NCBI GenBank assembly: GCA_944382925.1
Contig: CALWNX010000131.1
Location: forward strand, 1-35,994
Source: an uncultured Clostridia bacterium
Lineage (GTDB): Bacteria > Bacillota > Clostridia > Peptostreptococcales > Anaerovoracaceae
Direction of reading: 5' to 3'
Length of the DNA: 35,994 nt
The notes beneath the pieces were generated by a model, which had not been told where the DNA came from, did not search any database, and saw nothing but the letters and a program-made list of their open reading frames with translations. The translations under genes were made by a program, and so were the position numbers. Numbering within the stretch: position 1 is the first letter of the stretch; the number at the start of each line of letters is the position of its first letter. This document shows positions 9,148-17,281 of this stretch, in pieces.

Positions 9148-10575
9148 CTACTCTGCCGCCGGATGGCTGAGGTAGGTGATCAGCCCACCGGCGAAATTGT
9201 CCATCGTGCGCCTGGTCACGCCCAGGGTGATGACGGCCGCTTCGGCATTTTTGCTGCTGATGAGGGCGGCGGGCGTCCATTCTGCGATGCCGATGCTGTC
9301 AAGGTCGATGCTCTGATAATCGCTGTAGGCCTGATGGAAGGCTTCACCCAGCGCTTCGCCGGCTTCACCGGCGTGGAACGGCGCCTGTTCCTCTTCGAGA
9401 CTGTAGTTCACGTCGGTGAGGGCGCTGATCGTCTGATATGCGGTGGCCATATCCGCAAGCAGTTCATCATCGTAGCTGGCGGCTGCCACCTCAATGCTGA
9501 GGGCGTGATTATCTGTCGTGATCGAGCCGATGTTGGCGATCGAAGCGATGTCGCCGTTGTCATCCTTGTAATCAACGCCGCTGATGGCGGTATAGAGCAG
9601 GCTGACGATGCTTTCGGTATCTTCTGTATTGATCACTTGAGCAGGAGTGTCGACCACCTCATAGGTGCAGGAAAGCTCCGGCATATCGGCGATGTTATCA
9701 TCATAGAAGTTCTCGATGGCGCTGTCAAGCCTGCGCTCCAGCTTGGTGGCTGAGTCGGCGTTGACGACGATGGTAAGCTGCGCATCCTGCGGAGTCATAT
9801 CAGCGTCGCGTCCGCCGCTGAAGGAAGCAAGCTCAAAGAGGATCGAGCTCGATTTTAAATCAGCCAGCAGTTCACCGAGGAATTTGATCGGATTGTCTGT
9901 CTGCGCATTAGCAGCGCTGAATCTCAAAGCGGGCAGGCCGGAGATGCTGACCTTGTAGGCGACGTCATAAGAGGTTTCCTGCAGGCGCAGCTCCTTGGAA
10001 AGCACGTATCTGTGGAAGCCGCCGGTAGAAGCGGAAAGCCGCGAGCTCTGCACGTCGCTGAGACAGAAGACTTCGGTTTCGTCGCTAAAATATTTGGCAG
10101 AAAGCTGCTCGGCGTTGAGCTTGCTGCCCAGCTCTTCCGAAACGAAGATGATCCTGTATTCGCCGTGCGGCATATCGTTCTTGGCCACGGTCAGAGCGCA
10201 GACGATGCTGTTTTTGTACGAAGCCATGCTGGCGTAATCGTAGCCGCAGACGATGACGACAGGATTTTTATCTTCCATGCCCTCGCTGGCGGGAAGAGTA
10301 TAGATCACGTTGCCGTAGCTGTCCGTGCTCACGTCGATACCCTTGTTCTCGGCCCAGTCGATGAGATAACGGCTTGCTGCCGCCTGACTGTCCATCGCGG
10401 CCAGCGAATCGGTCAGATCTGTGTCATAGGCTGAAACGCGATTGTTGACCGTTTCTTCCAGCGTAGGCGGCCGTTCCTCATCATGTATAAAGTAAAAATA
10501 CGCCGCCGTCGCCAGCGCCGCCAGCAGCAGGACAGCGGCACAGCAGATAATAATAAGCTTCTTTTTCTTCGACAT
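9148..10575 (-). CDS. Membrane-anchored, degenerate M20/PepD-like protein (probable pseudo-peptidase)
   Basis: 475 aa. A Lys-rich start and hydrophobic segment (about 7-30) predict an N-terminal anchor with the rest outside. Residues 69-160 follow the M20/PepD (aminoacyl-histidine dipeptidase) pattern: a YLIDWAENKGIDV helix, SYGNVIYTLPAS, then VVIVCGYDYASM where active enzymes have a G-H-x-D metal motif, and YKNSIVCAL where they have ADNGIGVAL. The EE of the catalytic motif is kept in VSEELGS (about 145-151). A later ISGLPALRFSAANAQ segment sits where PepD has its GGHSG loop. With Tyr for His and Lys for the bridging Asp, metal-dependent hydrolysis looks lost. Ribosome site AAGGTGG. Assignment rests on pattern reading only. 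Confidence 0.6.
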   Translation of the reverse strand: MSKKKKLIIICCAAVLLLAALATAAYFYFIHDEERPPTLEETVNNRVSAYDTDLTDSLAAMDSQAAASRYLIDWAENKGIDVSTDSYGNVIYTLPASEGMEDKNPVVIVCGYDYASMASYKNSIVCALTVAKNDMPHGEYRIIFVSEELGSKLNAEQLSAKYFSDETEVFCLSDVQSSRLSASTGGFHRYVLSKELRLQETSYDVAYKVSISGLPALRFSAANAQTDNPIKFLGELLADLKSSSILFELASFSGGRDADMTPQDAQLTIVVNADSATKLERRLDSAIENFYDDNIADMPELSCTYEVVDTPAQVINTEDTESIVSLLYTAISGVDYKDDNGDIASIANIGSITTDNHALSIEVAAASYDDELLADMATAYQTISALTDVNYSLEEEQAPFHAGEAGEALGEAFHQAYSDYQSIDLDSIGIAEWTPAALISSKNAEAAVITLGVTRRTMDNFAGGLITYLSHPAAE

Positions 10576-10732
10576 TTAAACCACCTTAATTTTTATTTTT
10601 TCTGAAATATGCAAAATGTACCAGTCATATATAATAAGTTATGATAGCATAATTTTACCCTCAATGTCACTATTTCATAAAATCTTCACAAACAATTAAA
10701 AAAATTTTTTAACAAAGAAAACGTTTTTTATC
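10576..10732. other. AT-rich intergenic region between divergent genes
   Basis: Strongly AT-rich spacer with a TTAAAAAAATTTTTTAA palindrome near 10697-10713. No convincing promoter for the leftward gene was found beyond loose TAAT/TATAT strings. Confidence 0.4.
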
Positions 10733-10761
10733 TTGACATGCGGCTTAATTAGTGGTAGATT
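10733..10761 (+). promoter_or_regulatory. Predicted sigma-A promoter of nrdDG
   Basis: Perfect TTGACA (10733-10738), 17-bp spacer, TAGATT (10756-10761). Transcription would start near 10768, about 50 nt before nrdD. Confidence 0.65.
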
Positions 10762-10773
10762 CTTTATGCAGCT

Positions 10774-10789
10774 ACTAGATATTGTATGT
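10774..10789. promoter_or_regulatory. NrdR-box-like operator
   Basis: On the minus strand the 16 bp read ACATACAATATCTAGT. Its CAATATCTAG core matches the NrdR-box core CwAtATaTwG at 9 of 10 positions. The box lies inside a GCTAC...GTAGC dyad (10771-10792) just downstream of the predicted start of transcription. NrdR boxes usually come in pairs; I found only one, so this is tentative. Confidence 0.4.
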
Positions 10790-10818
10790 AGCCCAAGTGA
10801 GAAAAGAGGGAGAAGAAC

Positions 10819-13164
10819 ATGGACAGCATAAAGAAAATCATCAAAAGAGACGGCCGTATGGTGGACTACGATGTGAACAAGATCGCCGACGCCATCTTCA
10901 AGGCGGCGCAGGTCCTGGGCGGAAAGGATAGAGAAATGGCCATGTATCTGGCCAAGCAGACTGAGCTTTATCTGCTCGAGATCTGCCACAATCAGGTGCC
11001 GACAGTTGAACAGATTCAGGATGCTGTCGAAAAGATACTGATCGAAAACGGCCACGCCAGAACGGCCAAGGAGTACATCCTCTACCGTGCCGAGCGCACG
11101 CGCGCCAGGGATATGAACACCAGGCTGATGAAGATCTACGAGGATCTGACCTTCAAGGAAGCCAAGGAAAACGAGATCAAGCGCGAGAACGCCAACATCG
11201 ACGGCAATACGGCCATGGGCACCATGCTCAAATACGGCTCCGAGGGCGCCAAGGAATTCTATAAGATGTACGTCATCGATCCCAAGCACGTAAAGGCGCA
11301 TGAGGAGGGCGATATTCATATCCACGATATGGACTTTTACACCCTGACTATGACCTGCTGCCAGATCGATCTGGTCAAGCTGCTCAAGGGCGGCTTTTCG
11401 ACCGGTCACGGCCACCTCAGAGAGCCTAACGACATCGAAAGCTACGCGGCGCTGGCCTGTATCGCCATCCAGTCCAACCAGAACGACCAGCACGGCGGCC
11501 AGTCGGTGCCGAACTTCGACTACGGCATGGCTCCGGGCGTGCGCAAGACCTATAAAAAGCTTTATCTGACCAATCTGGGCAAGATGCTCGATATTCTTGA
11601 GGACGTTGAGGACGGTGAGGAGCGCATGAAGGCTCTGGGCAAGAAGATCGAGGAGGAGCACGGAGTATGTCCGTGCATGGCCTGGGACAACAACTATAAA
11701 GAGCTGGAGCTTGCAGAGCTCAAGAAGATAGTTTCCGAGGAAGAAGCCAAGAGGATGCAGGACAGGGCGACCAAGTTTGCCGACAAGGAGATCAGACGCA
11801 AGACCTATCAGGCCATGGAAGCGCTGATCCACAACCTCAACACCATGCACTCGAGAGCCGGCGCGCAGGTGCCTTTCAGCTCCATCAACTACGGTACGGA
11901 CACCTCGCCTGAGGGGCGTCTGGTCATGGAATCAGTGATGCTGGCTACGGAGGCGGGTCTTGGCAACGGCGAGACGCCGATCTTCCCGATCCAGATCTTC
12001 AAGGTCAAGGAAGGCGTGAGCTTCAATCCGGGAGATCCCAACTACGATCTCTTCAAGCTGGCCTGCCGGGTATCGGCCAAGAGGCTGTTCCCGAACTTCT
12101 CCTTCCTGGACGCTCCTTTCAACAAGAAATACCTGGTGGAAGGAGATCCGAACACGGAGATCGCCTATATGGGCTGCCGTACCAGAGTAATAGCCAACAA
12201 TTACGACCCGACGAGAGAGATCGTCACCGGCAGAGGAAACCTGAGCTTCACCTCGATCAATCTGCCGCGCCTGGCTATCAAGGCCAAGGGCGATCTGGAC
12301 ATGTTCTTCGAGGGACTTGACAATATGATCGATCTGGCCTGCGGCCAGCTTATGGACAGGTTTAAGATCCAGTCACAGAAAAAAGTGCGCAACTTCCCGT
12401 TCCTGATGGGACAGGGCATCTGGCTCGATTCCGACAAGCTCGGCCCTGACGATACCATCGCCGAGGTCATCAAGCACGGCACGCTGACCGTCGGCTTCAT
12501 CGGCCTGGCAGAGTGCCTCAAAGCCCTGACCGGCAAGCACCACGGCGAATCAAAGGAATCGCAGGTGCTCGGACTGGAGATCGTCGGCTACATGAGAAAG
12601 CGCGTGGACGAGATGTCCAGAAAGACCGGTCTCAACTGGTCGCTGATCGCTACGCCGGCGGAAGGTCTGTCGGGCAGATTCGTGCGCATCGACAAGGAAA
12701 AATACGGCGTTATCGAGGGCGTGACCGACAGAGATTATTACACCAACAGCTTCCACATCCCGGTTTACTACGATATTAACGCCTTTGACAAGATCAGGCT
12801 GGAGGCGCCGTATCACGAGCTGACCAACGGCGGGCATATCTCCTATATAGAGCTCGACGGCGACCCGCTGAAGAATCTGGACGCCTTTGAAAAGGTGGTA
12901 AGGTTCATGAAGGAGGCCGGCATCGGCTACGGCTCCATCAACCACCCGGTCGACAGGGACCCTTGCTGCGGATATACCGGCATCATCGATAACGAATGCC
13001 CGATGTGCCACCGCAAGGAGGACGAGGGCGACGTAGGCTTCGAGCGTATCCGCCGCATCACCGGTTATCTGGTGGGCACCATGGATCAGTGGAACAACGC
13101 CAAAAAGGCGGAAGAAAGAGACAGGGTAAAACATGATATCAGCACAGGAATGGAAAAGCTTTGA
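10819..13164 (+). CDS. nrdD: Anaerobic (class III) ribonucleoside-triphosphate reductase NrdD
   Basis: NrdD reduces ribonucleotides to deoxyribonucleotides with a glycyl radical. The 781 aa are full length. Residues 2-96 are an ATP-cone, the allosteric dATP/ATP domain. The barrel carries NQNDQHGGQSVPNFDYG, the MGCRTRV loop likely to hold the thiyl-radical Cys, and GNLSFTSINLPRLA. The glycyl radical should be Gly749 in RITGYLVG. The metal-binding loop before it has Cys716-Cys717-Gly and CPMC (727-730), a variant of the double CX2C arrangement of other members. An AGAGGGAG ribosome site precedes the ATG. The gene overlaps nrdG, its activase. Confidence 0.98.
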   Translation: MDSIKKIIKRDGRMVDYDVNKIADAIFKAAQVLGGKDREMAMYLAKQTELYLLEICHNQVPTVEQIQDAVEKILIENGHARTAKEYILYRAERTRARDMNTRLMKIYEDLTFKEAKENEIKRENANIDGNTAMGTMLKYGSEGAKEFYKMYVIDPKHVKAHEEGDIHIHDMDFYTLTMTCCQIDLVKLLKGGFSTGHGHLREPNDIESYAALACIAIQSNQNDQHGGQSVPNFDYGMAPGVRKTYKKLYLTNLGKMLDILEDVEDGEERMKALGKKIEEEHGVCPCMAWDNNYKELELAELKKIVSEEEAKRMQDRATKFADKEIRRKTYQAMEALIHNLNTMHSRAGAQVPFSSINYGTDTSPEGRLVMESVMLATEAGLGNGETPIFPIQIFKVKEGVSFNPGDPNYDLFKLACRVSAKRLFPNFSFLDAPFNKKYLVEGDPNTEIAYMGCRTRVIANNYDPTREIVTGRGNLSFTSINLPRLAIKAKGDLDMFFEGLDNMIDLACGQLMDRFKIQSQKKVRNFPFLMGQGIWLDSDKLGPDDTIAEVIKHGTLTVGFIGLAECLKALTGKHHGESKESQVLGLEIVGYMRKRVDEMSRKTGLNWSLIATPAEGLSGRFVRIDKEKYGVIEGVTDRDYYTNSFHIPVYYDINAFDKIRLEAPYHELTNGGHISYIELDGDPLKNLDAFEKVVRFMKEAGIGYGSINHPVDRDPCCGYTGIIDNECPMCHRKEDEGDVGFERIRRITGYLVGTMDQWNNAKKAEERDRVKHDISTGMEKL

Positions 13165-13687
13165 TGATCATAATACCATAAGAATGGCAGGGGTCGTGCG
13201 CGAGTCTATCGTGGACGGCCCCGGCCTGCGTATGGCCGTCTTCTGCCAGGGCTGCCCGCACGGCTGCCCCGGCTGTCACAATCAGGAGACGCACGACTTT
13301 GCCGGCGGCTATGACTGCGAGATCGAGAAGATCGTGCAGGCCGTCAAGGCCGACCCGCTGCTTGACGGCGTGACCTTCAGCGGCGGCGAGCCTTTTTGCC
13401 AGCCGGAGGCCTTTTTCAATCTGGCCCTGGCGCTCAAGGAGCTGCGGCCGGACCTCAATCTGATGGCCTACAGCGGCTACACCTACGAGGAGCTTACCGC
13501 CATGCACAGCGAGGGCGTGGACAGGCTGCTTGCGATCATCGATTATCTGGTGGACGGACCTTTTATCCTCGCAGAAAGAGACCTGACGCTGCTCTTCCGC
13601 GGCAGCGCCAACCAGCGCGTCATCGACATGAACAGGACGCGCGATGAAGGGGCGGTAGTGCTGGCGGAGAAATATATGAAATCCTGA
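13133..13687 (+). CDS. nrdG: Anaerobic ribonucleotide reductase activating protein NrdG
   Basis: NrdG is the radical-SAM activase that makes the glycyl radical on NrdD. The 184-aa reading has CPHGCPGC at 41-48, the CX3CX2C [4Fe-4S] motif, then CHNQETHDF and TFSGGEPF (the SAM-binding GGE motif). The ATG at 13133 overlaps the end of nrdD by 32 nt and adds 17 residues before the second candidate start (ATG 13184), which gives MAGVVRESIVDGPG, closer to the usual family beginning. No good ribosome site separates the two, so the true start is uncertain. Coupled translation with nrdD is likely. Confidence 0.96.
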   Translation: MISAQEWKSFDDHNTIRMAGVVRESIVDGPGLRMAVFCQGCPHGCPGCHNQETHDFAGGYDCEIEKIVQAVKADPLLDGVTFSGGEPFCQPEAFFNLALALKELRPDLNLMAYSGYTYEELTAMHSEGVDRLLAIIDYLVDGPFILAERDLTLLFRGSANQRVIDMNRTRDEGAVVLAEKYMKS

Positions 13688-13697
13688 AAAATAATGC

Positions 13698-13726
13698 TTG
13701 AACAGCGCGGTTTGCTGTGGTATAAT
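13698..13726 (+). promoter_or_regulatory. Sigma-A promoter of rpmB
   Basis: TTGAAC (13698-13703), 17-bp spacer, perfect TATAAT (13721-13726), about 40 bp before the rpmB ATG. Confidence 0.8.
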
Positions 13727-13771
13727 AACATTCGTTCGAGTGCGGACAAAATCAAAGAGGAGGTGCGGTAG

Positions 13772-13966
13772 ATGTCAAGAAAGTGCGAGATTTGCGGCAA
13801 AGGCCAGGTTTCCGGAAATGCTGTATCCCATTCCAATAGACACACTAGAAGAAAGTGGAACGCCAATATCCAGACGGTAAGAATCGCCGAGGAAAATGGC
13901 ACAGTAAGAAGAGCTAACGTGTGCACGAAGTGTATCAAATCCAACAAAGTGAACCGTGCCATCTAA
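13772..13966 (+). CDS. rpmB: 50S ribosomal protein bL28
   Basis: A 64-aa basic protein of the large ribosomal subunit. It starts MSRKCEICGKG and ends NKVNRAI. Cys5/Cys8 and Cys51/Cys54 make it the zinc-binding (C+) form. SHSNRHTRRKW is the rRNA-contacting segment. A perfect AGGAGG (13758-13763) lies 8 nt before the ATG. It is monocistronic, between its own promoter and an intrinsic terminator. Confidence 0.98.
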   Translation: MSRKCEICGKGQVSGNAVSHSNRHTRRKWNANIQTVRIAEENGTVRRANVCTKCIKSNKVNRAI

Positions 13967-13992
13967 TTTCGGAGCTTGCAGAGATTAAGAGA

Positions 13993-14030
13993 GAGCGTCT
14001 TTTGGGTCAAGACCCAAGCGGCGCTTTTTT
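13993..14030 (+). terminator. Intrinsic terminator of rpmB
   Basis: TTGGGTC (14002-14008) and GACCCAA (14011-14017) form a perfect core stem, extended by AGCG/CGCT pairing outside it, followed by TTTTTTATTTT. It lies between convergent rpmB and the small leftward membrane-protein gene; no matching T-run is seen on the minus strand. Confidence 0.85.
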
Positions 14031-14039
14031 ATTTTGCTT

Positions 14040-14222
14040 TCAGCGCTTGAGCAGCGTCAGGCCGCAGGCGATGAGGATCACGCCCAGGAGGATCAGCCAG
14101 GCTTTGGGCGGGAGGAAGAAGGCGCAGATGGTGACGGCGCCGAAGACCAGCAGCACAAAACCGATATCCTTGGTTTCCTTGTAGATCTGAAAGCATCTTT
14201 TTTTACGAAAATTGTTGTTCAT
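14040..14222 (-). CDS. Small two-segment membrane protein of unknown function
   Basis: A 60-aa protein starting MNNNFRKKRCFQIYKETKD, followed by two hydrophobic segments (about 21-37 and 41-57) joined by a short Pro/Lys turn (LPPKAW), and ending LTLLKR. The start at 14222 is chosen because GGGAGGGG lies about 7 nt upstream; the frame stays open further upstream but loses protein-like composition there and runs across the asp23-family gene. It would form a membrane hairpin with both ends on the same side, probably inside given the positive N-terminus. I do not recognise the family. Confidence 0.65.
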   Translation of the reverse strand: MNNNFRKKRCFQIYKETKDIGFVLLVFGAVTICAFFLPPKAWLILLGVILIACGLTLLKR

Positions 14223-14313
14223 AGCAGCCCCTCCCTGCAAGCTATAATATGAAAGGGGATGTCTTTTTGTGCGTGGATATGATAAAATATAGACAGCAAA
14301 GGAGAGAGCGGAG

Positions 14314-14721
14314 ATGACACTGAACGAAAGAACGAGTCTGGGCCTTATTACGGTCAATGACAATGTAATCGCCAAAATCATCCTCAGAGCGGCGGAGAAG
14401 GCAGAAGGCAGGCTGCTGCTTTCCTCGGAAAAGGGCAGAGTGCTGGGCGTGGCTTCCCGTGTAGGCGTCGGCGACGTGCTGGGCAATTTTTCTATCCGTG
14501 CGGAGGACGATCGCTATGTGCTGAGATTTTCGGGTGTGATTCTCTTTGGCAGCAGCATCAGATGGGTGAGCGAGACGGTGCTTGATGCCGTCGCAGAAGA
14601 ATTGCGCAGCTTTTTTCCCCATCACGGCGGCAGGATAATTCTGCACATCGTCGGCATAAAATCCAAGCAGATCGCCGTGCGCGACATCGAGGTGATGAGA
14701 GAGTATGAAGCTGCAAGATAA
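14314..14721 (+). CDS. Asp23/Gls24 family envelope-stress protein
   Basis: 135 aa. GLITVNDNVIAKIILRAA at the start and the following LLSS...GRVLGVASRVGVGDVLG region follow the Asp23/Gls24 pattern, usually G-x-I-x-I-x-x-x-V-I-x-x-I-A. Such proteins sit at the membrane face and respond to envelope stress; some are essential near rpmB. An AGGAGAG ribosome site precedes the ATG. The end overlaps the recG start by 17 nt. In many Bacillota a DhaL/YloV (fakA-type) gene lies between this gene and recG; here it is absent. The C-terminal half is less typical. Confidence 0.8.
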   Translation: MTLNERTSLGLITVNDNVIAKIILRAAEKAEGRLLLSSEKGRVLGVASRVGVGDVLGNFSIRAEDDRYVLRFSGVILFGSSIRWVSETVLDAVAEELRSFFPHHGGRIILHIVGIKSKQIAVRDIEVMREYEAAR

Positions 14722-16744
14722 GGTCAGCCAGATCAAAGGCGTCGGCGGCAAGCGGGCTGCGCTTTTGCACACCCTCGGCGTGGAAACGGTGGACGACCTT
14801 CTGCACCTCTTGCCGCGCCGCTACGAGGATCGCCGTGCGCTGTGCCCTATCATGGCAGCGCCTGAGGACACGCCGGTGCTGGTGAGCGGAAAGGTGATCG
14901 CCAAGCGGCAGGGCATCAGCACGCGCGGGCGCAAGGTGCCTTTGCGCGTGGTCGTGCAGGATTCCTCGGCCAATCTGGAGCTGCTGTTTTTTAACAGCCG
15001 CTATATTGACGGCCTGCTCGTAACCGGCCAGAGCTATACCTTTTACGGCAAGATCAGCATCAATGCCGGCCGTCGCCAGATGGTGCACCCTGAATTTCAT
15101 CATCTGGGCGACAGGGACGATTTCCGCGGCATCCTGCCCGTCTATCCGCTGACCGAGGGACTGACGCAGCAGATGATGCGCAAGCTGCAGCGCGAGGCCG
15201 CCGGGGCCGCAGACGAGGCCGCCGAGTGGCTGCCGGATTCGATAGTCAGGCAGCACAAGCTCTGCAGCCCTTCATATGCGCTGCGGAATATCCATTTTCC
15301 GCAGGATGAACGGCAGATCCGCGAGGCGCGCTACAGAATGATATTTGAAGAGCTCCTGGTTCTGCAGACGGGGCTTTTGTACATCAAGCGCGGCCGCAAC
15401 AGGCTTGAGCGCGGTATCGTCGTGCCGGAGAAGCTTTCGGTGCAGGACTTTCTTTCTGCCCTGCCGTTTGCCCTTACGGACGGACAGCAGCGCGTCTGGC
15501 ACGAGGTGGAGGGCGATCTCTCTTCGCCGCGGCCGATGAACAGGCTGGTGCAGGGAGACGTCGGCTCCGGCAAGACGGTGGTAGCGGAGCTGGCCATGTA
15601 TAAGACGGTAAAGGCCGGCTATCAGGCGGTGATGATGGCGCCGACGGAGCTTTTAGCCAAGCAGCATTACGCTTCCTTAAAGCGCGATCTTGAGCCGCTG
15701 GGACTGGAGGTTGGACTGCTGTGCAGCAGCATGAAGTCCAAAGAGAAGGAGGAGGTGCTGGCGCGGCTTTCTGCCGGACAGATAGACGTTCTGACGGGCA
15801 CGCACGCCATCATCCAGCCCGGCGTCGAATTTAAGGCGCTCGGCCTGGTGATCACCGACGAGCAGCACCGCTTCGGCGTCAATCAGCGCACTATGCTGGC
15901 AGAAAAGGGCGACGAGCCCAACGTCCTGGTCATGACGGCCACGCCTATTCCGCGCACGCTGGCGGTCATCCTGTACGGAGATCTCGATATTTCCGTCATC
16001 GACACGATGCCAAAGGGACGTCGGCCGGTCAGGACCTTTTTGCGCTACGACGACGCCCGCGGCAAGATCTACGATTTTGTGGAGACGCAGGTGGGGCAGG
16101 GGCGGCAGTGCTACGTGGTCGCGCCTCTGATCGAAGAGTCGGAGAGCCTCGATCTGCGCTCGGCAGAAGAATTATATGAAGAAATAAAGGCCGGGCATCC
16201 GCGCCTTAGGACAGGGCTCGTGCACGGCAACATGAAGCAGGAGGAAAAGGACGCTGTGATGGAGGCTTTTGCCGCCGGACGCCTGGATGTGCTCGTTTCC
16301 ACGGTGGTGATTGAGGTGGGCATCGACGTGCCTAACGCGACCGTGATGGTGATCGAAAACTGCGAACGCTTTGGTCTGGCGCAGCTGCATCAGCTCAGAG
16401 GCCGGGTCGGGCGTGGCGAGCACCAGTCTTACTGCATCCTCATCTGCGGTCATGAGAGCAAGCTCGCCGAGCAGCGCAACCAGATCATGGTCAGCACCGA
16501 CAACGGCTTTGTCATCGCCGAAGAGGATCTGAAGCTCAGGGGACCGGGCGAGATCTTCGGCACCAGGCAGCACGGCCTGCCGGAGCTTGACATCAGCGAT
16601 CTGGTACGGCACGCGGATATTCTCGCCAGCGTCAGGACTGTGGCGGCAGAAATTCTCGCAGCAGATCCTCTTCTTGCGGAAAACAAAGCCCTGCGGCAGC
16701 GGGTGAAAAAAATGTTCGGCGAAAACATATCACTGAAGCTATAA
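14705..16744 (+). CDS. recG: ATP-dependent DNA helicase RecG
   Basis: RecG remodels stalled forks and branched DNA. The 679 aa are full length. The N-terminal wedge domain begins KGVGGKRAALLHTLGVETV and contains the OB-fold (about 50-150). The helicase core has Walker A GDVGSGKT (about 284-291), APTELLAKQH, the DEQH box (about 385-388) and TATPIPRTLA. In the second RecA-like domain are VSTVVIEVGIDVPNAT and QLHQLRGRVGRG. The C-terminus includes GPGEIFGTRQHGLPE. A GAGGTG ribosome site lies about 9 nt before the ATG inside the preceding gene, so coupling is likely. Confidence 0.98.
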   Translation: MKLQDKVSQIKGVGGKRAALLHTLGVETVDDLLHLLPRRYEDRRALCPIMAAPEDTPVLVSGKVIAKRQGISTRGRKVPLRVVVQDSSANLELLFFNSRYIDGLLVTGQSYTFYGKISINAGRRQMVHPEFHHLGDRDDFRGILPVYPLTEGLTQQMMRKLQREAAGAADEAAEWLPDSIVRQHKLCSPSYALRNIHFPQDERQIREARYRMIFEELLVLQTGLLYIKRGRNRLERGIVVPEKLSVQDFLSALPFALTDGQQRVWHEVEGDLSSPRPMNRLVQGDVGSGKTVVAELAMYKTVKAGYQAVMMAPTELLAKQHYASLKRDLEPLGLEVGLLCSSMKSKEKEEVLARLSAGQIDVLTGTHAIIQPGVEFKALGLVITDEQHRFGVNQRTMLAEKGDEPNVLVMTATPIPRTLAVILYGDLDISVIDTMPKGRRPVRTFLRYDDARGKIYDFVETQVGQGRQCYVVAPLIEESESLDLRSAEELYEEIKAGHPRLRTGLVHGNMKQEEKDAVMEAFAAGRLDVLVSTVVIEVGIDVPNATVMVIENCERFGLAQLHQLRGRVGRGEHQSYCILICGHESKLAEQRNQIMVSTDNGFVIAEEDLKLRGPGEIFGTRQHGLPELDISDLVRHADILASVRTVAAEILAADPLLAENKALRQRVKKMFGENISLKL

Positions 16745-16777
16745 GCAGCATATCATATCCGAGAGGAGGTTTTTGAT

Positions 16778-17176
16778 ATGCTGCAGCTTATTTTGGCAGA
16801 TCTTAAGGACATCGGCTATGCAGCGGCCCTGCTGGCCGTGGTCTGGCTGGCGAATTTTCTGCTCGACATATATTACAGCAAAAAAATAGAGCAGCGCTGC
16901 ACGAGCTGTGCTCAGATATACGACGATGTGGTCAGGTTCCTGGCCGTCTGCGCGGGCGTGACGCTTCTGACCATCGCCATTAGCGCCTTTCCGCGCTTTA
17001 TTTCCATGGTCGGCCTCACTGTGCCGGACGAATATGTGGATGTGATGAGCGTGCTCAGCATCGTGGCGCTCTTTGCCAAGGGCATCTTTGAGTACACCGC
17101 CAGCGCCGTCAAAAAGCTCAACGGCATCCTCAGGGACGGTCTCGATGAAAAGGCGGAAGAAGGCCAGACGCAATAG
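16778..17176 (+). CDS. Membrane protein of unknown function, three predicted segments
   Basis: 132 aa after a perfect AGGAGG ribosome site. Hydrophobic segments lie at about 13-33, 52-73 and 86-105. The first is followed by a short loop with CTSC (41-44) and the last by a charged amphipathic tail ending EEGQTQ. Size and layout recall small holin-like or toxin-secretion/lysis membrane proteins, but no lysin or phage gene is nearby and I do not recognise a family motif. It starts 33 nt after recG in the same direction and may be co-transcribed. Confidence 0.7.
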   Translation: MLQLILADLKDIGYAAALLAVVWLANFLLDIYYSKKIEQRCTSCAQIYDDVVRFLAVCAGVTLLTIAISAFPRFISMVGLTVPDEYVDVMSVLSIVALFAKGIFEYTASAVKKLNGILRDGLDEKAEEGQTQ

Positions 17177-17215
17177 ATTTTATCGATAGATACGGGCATT
17201 GCTATAGACTTTATC

Positions 17216-17253
17216 TATATACCTTGGCGTAAAACTGCGCCAGGGTATATAAT
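17216..17253 (+). promoter_or_regulatory. Promoter embedded in a 14-bp inverted repeat upstream of yedF
   Basis: TATATACCTTGGCG (17216-17229) and CGCCAGGGTATATA (17238-17251) are inverted repeats with one G-U position and an 8-nt centre. TTGGCG (17224-17229) can serve as -35 and TATAAT (17248-17253) as -10, 18 bp apart, so the two arms carry the two promoter boxes. No T-run follows, so a terminator is less likely. It could be an operator or RNA hairpin. Confidence 0.5.
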
Positions 17254-17281
17254 TATAAAAAAGCTATCACGGAGGAATAAT

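Noticed and set aside
8888-9175. 95-codon frame within and beyond MITE copy 1 (begins MRTFYAYGRAFSTCDY)
   Set aside because: A related frame exists in copy 2, but it consists of terminal-repeat sequence, runs into the tandem duplication and the terminator hairpin, and has no ribosome site.
10696-11850. 384-codon minus-strand open frame opposite nrdD
   Set aside because: Covered by an unmistakable NrdD; the His/Leu/Val-rich translation is the usual antisense shadow.
14223-14486. N-terminal extension of the small leftward membrane protein
   Set aside because: A strong ribosome site marks the start at 14222; the extension is antisense to the Asp23-family gene and has a biased composition.
16778-17176. 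Phage holin
   Set aside because: Size and membrane segments fit, but no lysin, phage gene or recognised holin motif is present, so I left it as unknown.
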